NCBI GenBank assembly: GCA_039602395.1
Contig: JBCNJP010000240.1
Location: 1-64,000, forward strand
Direction: 5' to 3'
DNA from: Deinandra increscens subsp. villosa
Lineage: Eukaryota; Streptophyta; Magnoliopsida; Asterales; Asteraceae
DNA length: 64,000 nucleotides
A program made the translations under genes and the position numbers. Each line of letters begins with the position of its first letter. Within the stretch, counting starts at the first letter, position 1. Below, one piece after another: positions 32,321 to 43,076 of the stretch. Below the pieces are notes generated by a model that worked only from the letters and a program-made list of their open reading frames with translations, ran no database searches and was not told the origin of the DNA.

Positions 32321-33154
32321 AAAGTTCAAATACAAAAGGCCTTTTTTCTTGAGAAGTGTAGGAAGTCATCTTAACCATTGATCTAAGGCTATCTGTAGTG
32401 GGCGTTAAAACCCCCTTTTATCTTTGGCGCCCCATAACGTCCCCCATGGCGCCCCTCCCCCACCCCCAGGCGTTATAACCCCCCTTCCCCCTCTTTGGCG
32501 TTATATTTATAACGCCTCCCCATCCCTCTCTCTCCTTCCCTGGTTGGTCCATTCTCCCTCACTCTTATCTCATTGGTCACCTTTTTTTTTTATAAATAAA
32601 TTGATTTTAACATAACTCCACTCTCCCACTACACCACTTATGTTATAACCCCCAATTGTCACGTCATTCGCTACATGACGCATAACCCCAAAGGGAGGGG
32701 GGTTATCACTATACATAGCCTAAGTAATCAATGGTTCAGATTTAGTCCAGATCTAATTAAAAAACAAGAAAATAATAAAAAACGTGAAAAGAGGTGGAGG
32801 GGTAGAATTGATATAGCCTACAATTGTTGACTTTTTCAAGTTCCCCCAGTTTTTTAAACGTCAATAACAATTTCATACGATATTATTTTTTTACAAAAAT
32901 TTCACCATAAAATCAGCCATTTTGTTCTCTTTAATTCGAGTATAGTATTGCTATACTTTTTTTTAAGGAAAACACTTTTTTTAAAGTTCGTCTATGTACT
33001 CTCGTATAATTTGCGTGATTATGAAATATAACTCGCGTGATTATTAAATGTAGCTTGCGTGATTATCAATATAACTTGCGTGATTATCATCAAACCCGCG
33101 CGGACAAATTTACCCCCTTCGCACGCAAATTTCCCTTTGTACAATAACTTTCCC
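32320..33154 (+). mobile_element. MITE between microsatellites (family G) with nested insertion
   Basis: Left end GAAAGTTCAAATACAAAAGG and right end CCCTTTGTACAATAACTTTC are imperfect inverted copies. A TG tract lies on the left and a TA tract (33155-33170) on the right. Inside are repeated GCGTGATTAT units (33012-33085) and a separate Tourist-like MITE. Confidence 0.6.
32387..32720. mobile_element. Tourist-like MITE nested in family G
   Basis: Ends GGCTATCTGTAGTG and CACTATACATAGCC are inverted copies; target duplication TAA at 32384-32386 and 32721-32723. The interior is C-rich with repeated GGCGTTATAACCCCC-like blocks. Confidence 0.85.
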
Positions 33155-33854
33155 ATATATATATATATAAGTACTATTACCTATATAAACAATATAACAT
33201 ATTAGGGAAATACATGATATTATATTATTGCTAAGTTAATAAATCCTATAATTTTATTATTTTTTGCAATATCTTATTACCTAATATTTTTTGCAATCTT
33301 TTAGTGTCTAATATTGTCACTAACACTAACGTTCATCCTTTCCACTAACAGTCCGAGTCAACATGTCACATCAGTTTTTTTACCAATTTTTTCACAAAAC
33401 TAACGATAAAAATATTCATCCTTCTCATAAACAACCCATTTAAATATTGAATGAGAGCGTAAAAAAATGAAGTGTATGAATGCCATACGTCAGAGCGGAC
33501 GTCCACCCAAGAACACTCCAAGGAAAAACTCCACAACGCAGCACATGGGAAGGATTGCGCCACGTCAGGGATGAACGAGCTATGGACATTGCGTTGGAGA
33601 GAGTCTAATTCTTATTTTATTGTTTTCTATTATTATAATGGTAATTTATTAAACTTAATAAAAAGCTATGTATAATTATTATTTAATAGTCTCTTTTTTA
33701 TCCTTCTTCTAAAATAGTTTTGTTTTTTTTTGCTTTTTTTGGTTTTATCCATATTATTTTCGTAAAGCGGTTGGTGTTTTGTTAGTGGTGTAACAAAGTT
33801 TTTGGTTTTAAGTGTTTCAGTCGTTACACGTTTTTTTCGGTCTTCTTTACGTAA

Positions 33855-33933
<79 letters not shown>

Positions 33934-34469
33934 AAAAGGTTCATTTACAAAAACTCTTTCATTGATTTGGTCAATGAGCGTGCATCGTGTCACATCCAGG
34001 TTCACATTAATTTATATGAATTTACACCGCATATACTTTACTAAAAAAATGTGACTCAATAATTATGAGCTTTTATATAAAGATAATACATGTAGTATAC
34101 AAATCCTGGATATTTAAATAAAAAATTATTATATTACGACTATGTTATTCATAGTTACAAATATTTAATCGGCTCACATGTATAATTCTTTGTGTACTAT
34201 TTTCTTGTTTTTTTATTTTTCAATGCGCTACTCACTCTCACTATCTCACTATATATGAAATATATGAAAGATGTTCATATAAGAAGTTTGGTTTAAATAA
34301 AAAGGATAATTTTTTATTTTATATATAACAACACTGTACGTGTTTTAAAGATAAAAAATGTTTGTTTTTATGGTGTAATTTGTTTTTTAAAATAGTATCG
34401 TATCTAAGAGTTATGAATGTTTAAAAAATTAGAAAACTTGATAAAAAGTCAAAAATATGATTCCATATT
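33155..34469. other. Unassigned AT-rich DNA with ATT microsatellite
   Basis: No gene or element end was secured. A (TTA)n tract of about 75 bp lies at 33857-33931. Confidence 0.5.
33857..33931. repeat. (TTA)25 microsatellite
   Basis: Pure trinucleotide repeat. All frames across it read as single-residue runs and are not genes. Confidence 0.95.
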
Positions 34470-35444
34470 TTGTATTTATCTCTAATTTTACACAGAAAAA
34501 CTTCAGGTCAAACCCAAAGAGATGATAAGGGAGATCCAGGAAATAAAGAAGGCGGTTCAGGAGAAAGTGGTTCCTCACAATCACCAGTTTTTTTCTTTGA
34601 AGCTGATATCCCTGATGCATCTGGTCCCGTGATGCCTGAAGGTACAGATGAAGACAATGATACAAGAGATAGATAATACATGACTATAACAGCTTCTGAG
34701 TTTGATGGGGTTTGGGATGCTCAGACTTTTGCTCATCCTCCTGAGAGGTACATGATTCAGCTAGGTGAGCACTATCATGATAAACGAGGAATTACTTCAG
34801 ACGTTAAGTCCTGGATGTTCGACGGAGAAAAGAATATGTTTGTTGTTCGAAGGAAAGGTCCGTATCCATTGGAGTACTACAAATGTTGGACTCAATTCTA
34901 CTCCTGAACGACTGTGGATCTGACAATGCTTTATAAGGCACCATTCTCCAACCCTTCCAGAAATGACTATGCTGAGCACTTTTACAAGAAGTTGAGGAAT
35001 GCTATGCTTAGTAAATTCAAGAGGTTTGAGGATTTTCCACACAAGAATTCCTACACGAAGAAATACAGAGGTGTGTTTAAATTGTATGGAAAGAAGAATT
35101 TCTCTAACACGTTGTATCCACTAACAGAGAAAACTAAAAACATTCCTCTGCCGTTAAAGCATCTTGAAGGATGTTTAGATGACTTTAAGACTTGGGCGTA
35201 TAGTGATTATACTGGAGAAGCAAAACTAATTTGCAAGTCGAAGACAATCAGTGCGATGTAAGTTTATGATCTGTTGAGGTTTTATAAGAAGGACATACTG
35301 GTGCTATACAAGCATCAAATTGAGAGCTCTCTAGAGACTGAAGAATACGCCAAGTGCTATACTCAAGCATTGAAAACAATTGTTGAAGAGGAGCTGTGGT
35401 ATGATCCGTCCACTGTGCAGATGTCCAAGAAGTTCAGAATGTGA
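34470..35444 (+). pseudogene. Unrecognised ORF with three stops, 3' end of an LTR element
   Basis: One frame runs from 34470 to 35444 (about 325 codons) and is broken only by TAG (34674-34676), TGA (34905-34907) and TAA (35259-35261), with no frameshift. It begins hydrophilic and Gly/Ser/Asp-rich, then has WDAQTFAHPPERYM, VVRRKGPYPLEYYKCW, HFYKKLRNAMLSKFKRF and FKTWAYSDYTGEAKLI, and ends basic. I do not recognise a domain. It lies 22 bp before a purine tract and LTR, the place where plant retroelements carry a gag end, an extra ORF or an envelope-like ORF. The steady frame suggests it was a real protein until recently. A host-gene origin cannot be excluded. Confidence 0.5.
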
Positions 35445-35466
35445 AAGCTGTCTAATGCTAAAGCCT

Positions 35467-35476
35467 AGGGGAAGAT
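35467..35476 (+). other. Polypurine tract
   Basis: AGGGGAAGAT lies directly before the LTR start TGTAAAGACC at 35477. Confidence 0.65.
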
Positions 35477-35918
35477 TGTAAAGACCCTAATTTTGTAAGG
35501 CTTTTGCATTAGATATTCTAGTGGGCTAGTGTATATATTGTTAATGGGCTACTTTGTGTGGGTTTAGGATGGTTAAGGGGTCCGGTCGATTATAGGCTAT
35601 GTAGGCCGAATTTTGTGGCTTGTTTAGCAAGTCTAGGTTTTCCTATATAAGGAATAGCTAGTTTACTTGTTTAGGGTTGGCTTTTTATATGTTTTTTGGT
35701 CTAAAGGTGTATCGAAATTCTCTTGGAGAATTTCGGCTTTTACAAGGTGTTGGCAATCGGATTTATTCAAGTATTCTCAATCGGTTTGTGTTATTCCAGT
35801 GTTTTTCATACTTTCATTACTGATTTAATCGATTATTCTTGAATCATCTATAATCACCGGATTCCACCTGGTGATTTATAGACTTGATATCGCGTGAGGA
35901 GAGATTTCGATCCTTACA
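35477..35918 (+). repeat. LTR, 442 bp (3' LTR of a 5'-truncated element)
   Basis: Starts TGTAAAGACC and ends ATCCTTACA, so the tips TGTAA/TTACA are inverted. A TATA box (CTATATAAGG) lies near 35643. It is preceded by a purine tract and the ORF remnant. No primer site follows, so it is the 3' LTR; the 5' LTR is not in the window. Confidence 0.65.
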
Positions 35919-36359
35919 AACCCCGCAACTGGTGAGTCCTCCCAACTGATATTTTCTCTAATTGTCAATGCTTAAAACCCATTTTATGTTTATTTTATTT
36001 TTAGTATTTTATATTTCCTTTAACTAAAAAGATGGATCTCGTTAGACGTTAACAAAGACGAAGTATCAAGAGCCCTCATTTCCACACATTGTGCCCTTGG
36101 ACGACCTCGGTATCTTACCTTCGCTATACTTCGCCGCGATTGGTGCACTTGCCCGTGTATGTGGTGTATAGTGATTGTTCGTTATCTTGTTTATAAATGT
36201 AAAGCCTAAGTGCAATATTGGTGTTGAAACCGAACCATAATTGTCATATTTTCATATACACCCACATACACGCTAACCACCAACCAACATTCACATCAAC
36301 AATAATAGATTTTTTATACCAAAATGAGAACAAACGCCAAAAAACATGCAAGAAAAGTC
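35919..36359. other. Unassigned retroelement-derived sequence
   Basis: Contains GCACTTGCCCGTGTATGTGGTG, a phrase common in plant LTR elements. No boundary found. Confidence 0.3.
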
Positions 36360-36685
36360 AAGATGATTACACCCTCAAAAGGAAGGAGTATCAAATCCAC
36401 GGATTAACAAATTTTAAAATAAATACGAGAACACAACTATAGTAAACACATCTCATATGGCTCTCTCCAACTCTCTCACTTTATTTTCCTTTATATACCT
36501 ATCAACAACTTGCTTAGAAGCTCAATACGTATTCCCATGTTGGAGGTTAATCGTGACTCTAACGTGGTTTCTTTCTCTTATAAGGTATCGACACAAATAC
36601 TCCTTGACACTGATACTCTTAGATCATCATACCTTGTTTACCAAATCCATCCTTGGTAAGTACCATAAGAACCTACTGGCCTAGA
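36360..36685 (+). repeat. Promoter-like repeat, copy 1 (pair with 42742)
   Basis: About 65-70% similar by eye to 42742-43073. Shared blocks are GATTACACCCTC, CAAATCCACG, TAAATACGA.AACACAAC, CTCTCTC, and CAAATACTCCT..CACTGATACTCTTA. The TATAAATA-like box and CT-rich leader suggest LTR U3/R sequence of one family. Confidence 0.5.
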
Positions 36686-37899
36686 CCCCTTCAGACTTAC
36701 ATATCTTTTCCTGTTATAGGACAAGCGGCACCCACAGCGTATCACTCCTCAAATGGTAAGTGATACATAGAGCACATTTGCACAAAATGATTAATAATAA
36801 ACTTTCAATAAAAAGGGTTTTCATAAAGTCATTATATACACCTTAAAACGAGTTTATAAAGAAATATTAGGAATTTACCGATGGTTGTTTTCTTCTAAAC
36901 ATGTGTAAGAGTTTAGCTAATTATAGCTTTAAGATTTGCCAATAAGTAAAATAAGATTTCATAGACAAAATCTTATAGTTACTTGGTTGGTTAATGTTCT
37001 TACAAACCTTGACGTCCAAATGACACGAAAACGCCAAGTGGCTCAAAATAGAAAAATAAAAGTCTAATCTACAGAAGTGGGGAAGAAGTGAGCTAGTTGA
37101 ATGGAGGAGATGGTCGCGTTTTATAGACCTTTTGGACTTCAGCAGGGGGCCGTGCCCGTCAGAAGTCATCAGAGAGGCTTCTTGTCAGGGAGCACGGGGT
37201 CGTGTCAAGTCAGAGGCACGGGGTCGTTCTGTCAGGTGTCAATCGGCATGGGGGCGTGTTAGAGAACATGGGGTCATGTTGTGTCAGGATGTTTCTTGGA
37301 GACTTCTGGGTCGGGGCATGAGGTCGTTCCTAGGTGGGAACGGGCCGTGTCTAAGTTCACGACTTTCAAAATTAGCAGTTTTCTTCATATTTTTGCTTTA
37401 TTTTGCTTCTTTTTTCATTTGGCCTTGTTGGTCCAGAAAAAAAAGACTAAAAGGAAATCAAAATGGCTTTGTTTTTCAGTTAGTAAATCAGAAATCAACT
37501 GAAATGCAGGGATAATTTAATAAAAAAACATGTATATTTTGATGCATATCAAATCAGTATGATCGCGGTTATGGATTTTATAATCCATGGCCATCCATGA
37601 GCACATATGAAGGAACATGCCCCATAACCGTTATCATTTGAGCAAGCTCGAACCAACTCAATAAATGCTCAAAGGGTGATACGTTCTAAAAGAAAGAAAT
37701 GAAAACAAATTTGGGTTCCCAAAACACCATCGGTTGAGCCCAAAGTTGTTTTAAATGGATCAACCCTCAACGCAAAGGATCCAATTACATAATTTGTGTC
37801 CACATTTTAATATATATATATTTTTCATTTTTAGGAGACACCAATATGGGAGACGTACGTCAAACTAAGGAAGTTATCCATTTTTATAAAATAAAAAAA
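36686..37899. other. Unassigned, with CACGGGGTCGTG-type repeats
   Basis: 37150-37350 holds about six degenerate copies of CACGGGGTCGTG (GGCCGTGCCCGTC, GCACGGGGTCGTGTC, GGCACGGGGTCGTTC, CATGGGGGCGTG, CATGGGGTCATG, GGCATGAGGTCGT), probably part of an LTR. No gene. Confidence 0.45.
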
Positions 37900-39293
37900 T
37901 AAAAAAAATGAAAAACCCAAAATTCCCGAAGCTAAAGTTTTATCAAACGTAAGCAGTGTTTGAGGGATAGTTCATTGAATTCTGGTCACTTGATTGGATC
38001 TATCTTGGGAAGTTAATTGTGCCTATCTTGATAAAAGTGCAGGAATAGTTCCAGTTTCACTGATTTATTTTGTGAAGCATCAAAAGAGGGGGAATAATAA
38101 CCTTTTCTCCATGACCATGCCCTTTGAAGCCTTACATAACTATATTGCAGATAAAATGAACACCAATGTGTAAAATATTTTTCTAGCTGATCTTGAATTA
38201 TCTTAGTTGCTGACTCAGTTGATCTCATGAAGTCTTATTACACCCCACTCTTCTACTGAATGCATCATCACAGTGTCAACCTTCCTGAACAGTTCATTAT
38301 GCACAAATTGTCAAGATTCTCAAAATTCAATACAAAGAGCTTACAGTGTCATTCTCAAGTCATGAGTGTAGGACGATACTTTGATAAGATAATTTGGACA
38401 ATTAGTGTGGAAGATTTTAAAACAAAATACAAAATTTTTTAAAATTACAAAAATCACAAAAATATGTGTTTTTTTGTCTTAATTTTCTAAGAATCAGAAA
38501 AGTCGTGCGTGCACTGTGGGAAATGATAGTACATCTACATGTGCATTCCTGGCTATGGACATGCTTAGATTAGGTCAGATAGTACTATTATATGATGTGT
38601 CAGTAGGCTCAACTATCAATGGAGTAAGCTATGTCTTGTGATAAACTTGAACTAAATTGCCGAATTAATGACCCATTAAGTTTAAAATACACATGTTTTG
38701 CTTACGCAAAGACCTTGTGATTAGTTCATCCATCTTATCCATTTCCATGAAATCAGAATCTTAGCATTCAAGAAAAGGATGGTAAAATCAAGTTGTGTAA
38801 TAGTAACTCCATATGTGTCTTGACAAATAGGTAAGAAATGTTGTGAACTTATTTGCATATGGCTCTCACTACATGCACTTAATGTTCCTAAAAGATTTGT
38901 ACTAAAAGACAATCTAATTCACAGACACAAGTTGAAAGTAAATATGAATGAGCTTAGGTGGATAAACATACTGATGATCATGTTAGGCTATGTTACCTGT
39001 TTGAAATATGAAGTGTGTCTTGTGTTAAATGTAGATATGATCTCATATCAAGTACTTTTCACAAAAATATGTAAAAATCAGAAAATTCAAAAATTTACAA
39101 AAAATAGAGTTAATTTCTGTTTCGTAGTTTGCTGGTATTATTTATTTTTACAAAATCATATATTTCGCACATATATTGTTCGAGTTCAAGTCTTAAGAAT
39201 CGTGTATCTGGTATCTGTCTGATCTTTGCAACTTTGAAGACGGTGATTATGTTCGTGAATATCCACATTGAATATCATCATCAGAGGGGGAAT
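37900..39293 (+). other. Non-coding 3' part of a Sirevirus-like element
   Basis: Ends in the purine tract CAGAGGGGGAAT at 39282-39293, just before an LTR. An earlier purine tract AAAAGAGGGGGAATAATAA lies near 38082-38095, and the block GGGAAATGATAGTACAT is at 38518-38534. No pol sequence is visible upstream, so the element is truncated. Confidence 0.55.
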
Positions 39294-40143
39294 TGTTGGA
39301 CATCCAAGATATTCCAAACCGGTCTGTTGACTGAGTGAAGATGACGACATTCGGTGTATTTCAGATTAAATATATTTTTAATAGTTCAAGTCAGTGAAAC
39401 GTGATGATTATGAGGATTTACGCATTGTCTGAGTTTGAAGTTAATGAGTTGGTAGTCTCATGAATTTTGGCTAAGTATTAGCGTTGACCGTAAAGAAAAA
39501 ATTTCGTACGGCCAACTCATTCTTCTATACGGTCAATTGGTAAAGGTATAGGGTCAAGTCCTTGGCTTATATGGTCAACTAGGTTGACCGTATACAAGAA
39601 GATTCAAACGGTCAACTATGTGAACCAAACAGTCAACTCCAACAGTTATACGGTCAATTGTTCTTCCATACAGTCAAGTCTAACCCTATACGGTCAGTTT
39701 GTTCAATATGGTTAACTCAGTTGATTTAGGGTTCGGGTTAATTAGTTCAAGTAAACGTTAATTAAACTTCAACAATGCTTAAGACGACACGTGGGTCGGA
39801 TTTAGCCGAGATGAATCGGGCAGCTCATTTACCTCAAACACAACGTATTTAATTTAACTTTGATTCACTCTTTGTTGTTTCTATAAATAGAAAACTTAGA
39901 TTATTTGAGAGTTTAGATGAATGTATGTGAGGTAGCCTAAGTGTATATTTTTCAAGGTGTAATCTAGCATTTTATCTCAACACTTGTAACCCCCATTGTT
40001 AGCTGGATATAGCAATAAACATTGAGAATTTTTATATGCTCTTCGTGTTCTTGTTTTATTTGTTTGAGCCTCTTGATCAACCCTGATTCCTCACCCGGTT
40101 GATCTTGTACTTGTGAAATTCTTGGATCAAAGAGGACTTAACA
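39294..40143 (+). repeat. Sirevirus-like LTR, 850 bp, with both PPT and PBS
   Basis: Starts TGTTGGACATCC right after a purine tract and ends GGACTTAACA, 2 bp before an exact primer site (TGGTATCAGAGC, 40146-40157). It therefore acts as a 3' LTR for the left side and a 5' LTR for the right side. U3 is filled with TTGACCGTATA/TATACGGTCAA motifs (39483-39722). Single-LTR junctions of this kind arise by recombination between two copies. Confidence 0.75.
39483..39722. repeat. TATACGGTCAA / TTGACCGTATA array in U3
   Basis: About eleven copies in both orientations, for example TATACGGTCAATTG, GTTGACCGTATAC and AACGGTCAACTA, mostly as GGTCAA on this strand. The core contains TTGACC, the W-box sequence bound by WRKY factors. 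Confidence 0.8.
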
Positions 40144-40145
40144 AA

Positions 40146-40157
40146 TGGTATCAGAGC
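40146..40157 (+). other. Primer binding site (tRNA-iMet)
   Basis: TGGTATCAGAGC, exact, 2 bp after the LTR end at 40143. Confidence 0.85.
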
Positions 40158-41154
40158 ACCTGCTATCAATATTCACTAAAAACGATTGAAACGAAAACCC
40201 AGGGCCATCAACGGCTCTTTTGACTCGATGGGTCCCATGCGCTTCTCCATGCGCCAATCAAATCGCAACAGCCCTTAAGGCAAGACGACAAAGGAGAGAA
40301 GAAACATTTCATGCTAGCCAATAAGGGAAGGACACGTCACCTTCTGCTTCCTTCAATTTCGATTACCTCAAAAACCCTAATCCGGCCACCGGAAAAGCGC
40401 GATTTACCGGTAAGCACCACAACTCCACCAATACTCATCAAAATTCGATGAACTTCATATCACCATGCTCCATTCTCGATCCCCTACTACCCCGTGCTAT
40501 CAAAATTCATCGAAAACGATCGAAAAAAGAACCCAAAAGTTAACCGTATGGGTTTAAAAGTTTACTGTTTGCAAAGATGACCGTATAGGATTTAAGAGAA
40601 CCGTATGAAATGTTATATACGGTCAACTAGATGACCGCATAGACATGGAGATGACCGTATGCACGAGTTGACCGTATAGGTCTGAGGTTGACCGTATGCA
40701 AGGCGAGTTGACCATATAGACCAGTAGAGTTGACCGTATACTTGCATATGACCGTATAGAGCATCTTCAACCAAAAACCCAAAAACTTGAAGGAAAATTT
40801 AATGAAGAACAACAATAACATGTGACTTTCCGATGCAAGTTTTATGATGATTTGATTCACCAAAACATAAGAAAACCAATTGATTTTTATCCTTTGTTAT
40901 AGATGATCATGTTGTGGCAAAAAAAAAAACTCGAAACAACAATAAATACGGATCGAATCAGCCTTCAAAATTTAGAAAAATCTCAGGAACATCAAGAACA
41001 TGCACTAACACCGTCAGTGTGTGTTTTCTCAAATTCGTCCGAACCGTTGCAAATTAGACCAAACCGCTGCTTCCAATGGATCGGAATGCATTTTTCATCA
41101 AGAATCAAGCTTTGTTTCGTCCAAAACCACCCATTAAAACACCAAAAATTGAGA
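40158..41154 (+). other. Leader of the Sirevirus-like element
   Basis: Non-coding sequence after the primer site, with the TTGACCGTATA array at 40536-40765. No gag start is recognisable. It is interrupted by the minus-strand LTR at 41155. Confidence 0.55.
40536..40765. repeat. TTGACCGTATA array in the leader
   Basis: About eleven copies, nearly all as TTGACCGTATR or ATGACCGTATA on the plus strand (for example near 40576, 40652, 40668, 40687, 40727 and 40748), with one inverted copy near 40617. It is the same motif as in the LTR U3 700 bp upstream, but in the opposite predominant orientation. Confidence 0.8.
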
Positions 41155-41483
41155 ATGAAAATGCGTGAGCGGTAGATCGTCTACTCGGTTGTATCGAAAT
41201 CTATGTTTAAACGAGTGAACACAAGAGTAAATACAAAGAACTTTGTATTAGACCACAGAGTACACATACAAGATCTGACCAAGAAGGTACTACTTTTATA
41301 CAAGACAATGTTATTTATAGTTGAACTACACAAACCAAAACCCGATCAGCCGAACCTCAGGTTCGGACCATGTTCGTATGTGTCCGAACTCTGAGTTCAC
41401 CATAGTTCGGATCATAGAAATCTTGCAATATTGTCTTGTATTTGATACTTCACATGACGATCATGAACTATGTATCAACACCG
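41155..41483 (-). repeat. Solo LTR-like copy related to the gag-only element
   Basis: On the minus strand it starts TGTTGATACATAG, contains GTGAAGTATCAA, CCGAACCTGAGGTTCGG and an ACTATAAATAAC box, and ends GTAGACGATC..GCTCACGCATTTTCA. The order matches the 351-bp LTR at 14431. No primer site or internal domain is attached on either side, and the target duplication is not clear. Confidence 0.6.
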
Positions 41484-42433
41484 AAAATTCAAGAAAAACC
41501 AAAAAGAACGTGAAAACTCTTCCTGTTACGTTTTTTCCAGATTCTGATCTCGATTTCTCCACTGATTTGAACACTTAGAGTACCAAAAAACATCAAAAGA
41601 ACTCAATAAACAATAAACTAACATCAAACAACATCATATTTATCTAGAATCCATCCAAAAGCTCCAAAAAATGAAGAAAACATAATGAATTTTACGTCGC
41701 ATATGCGGAATCATCAATCTAAGCTCCAAAGTTGATCAAAATCCAGATCGGAGTGATCAGATTGGTCGTGAGACGCAATCAGGTCGGTACCATGGCTCAA
41801 TATCATTTGACAGGACCGATCAAACGTCACAAACCTGGTCGTGTGTGTTCAACTTCGTGCTTGAATACAGTGAGACGGGACGACAAGAATCTAGGATAAA
41901 CAACAAGAAATATGAAGAAGCAAACGATTTATTGATGATAGTCGAATGCTTACAATCTCACTTCTCTCTTTAGAAATCCATGGCCATATTGGGTTGAGCT
42001 TAAACCCAAGATGAGACCTCTCTCTCTCTCTCTAGTAATTATAGCTCACATCTCTCTAGACTCATCATCTACAAATGAAGCACCATCACCTCAATATATA
42101 GTGAGAGCCCATGTGCCTCACTAACCTGCTAACTAGCAAGACACATTTAATGAGCAGAAATACAAATAAAAACAAAGAAGATAAATATTAATTAAATCAA
42201 AGTTGATTTAATTAATATGAAGCTTGACTCGCTCGAACCAATCTCCCGTTGAAATTTAAGTTGACCGTTGACTCGAACAGTTGACTTTTCAAGAAAAACG
42301 TCTCTGGTCCAATCTTGCAAGCTTCAATCATCACAACCCAGTCTCTGAATCAAATCATAATGGATATTTCAATTGAATGCAACTGAAACAGATCTGATGG
42401 CGTCAGTTATCGAGATTTTAACTCCAACAAAAT
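41484..42433 (-). repeat. Possible LTR and leader, minus strand
   Basis: A TG start (TGTTGGAGTTAAAATC, minus strand from 42433), a TATA-like CTCACTATATATTGAGG near 42098 and a GA-rich stretch near 42026-42042 suggest an LTR. The primer site was not found. Confidence 0.35.
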
Positions 42434-42741
42434 ACACCAAGCTGTGACTTATCTAGAAATGCTGACCAAGACCTTCTGGCCAGTCAATGTCACAACAAAT
42501 TCACATCTTAATCTGGACGTAAACCAAATAAGGGCCAGTGCAGGTCGTGCGAGTTGCACAAAGCATGAAGTTACCTAAAAAAGTTAAAGTCAAACGTCTC
42601 TCTCTGAAAAGCTATGCAACACTATCTCCTCAAGAAGGAGGTTCCTTGGAACCTACCACCAAACAATATTTGCAGGTCAAGGGTAGTCAACTTCTTATAC
42701 TAAAATGGCAACAAACATCTTACCAAGACATATGCATAGGA

Positions 42742-43073
42742 AGTCAGGATTATTACACCCTCGAAGTGAAGGAGCCTCAAATCCACGAATCAACCCAACC
42801 TTCGGTATAAATACGAAAACACAACCTTGGTAAACGCATCTCAACTTGCACTCTCTAAATCTCTCTCTCACTCTCCCTCCATAATCCCTTACTTACCTAG
42901 TAATATATTTGCCTAGAAGTCGAGTACTGATTCTCAAGCTGGATTCCTCTCCTATGGTAATTCTAACATTGTTTCTTTCTTTTAGCAGGTATCAATGCAA
43001 ATACTCCTAGGCGCTAATACTCTTAAATCATCATACCCTATTTACCAAGACCCTCGTTGGTAATTAAGTACCA
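42742..43073 (+). repeat. Promoter-like repeat, copy 2
   Basis: Similar in order to 36360-36685 (see there), with the box GGTATAAATACGAAAACAC. Directly followed by the Harbinger element at 43077. Confidence 0.5.
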
Positions 43074-43076
43074 TTA

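Noticed and set aside
33666..34054. Open frames with long runs of Ile or Leu on both strands
   Set aside because: They are readings of the (TTA)n microsatellite, not transmembrane proteins.
37132..37515. Gly/Arg-rich protein
   Set aside because: Formed by CACGGGGTCGTG-type repeats; no start context and no domain.
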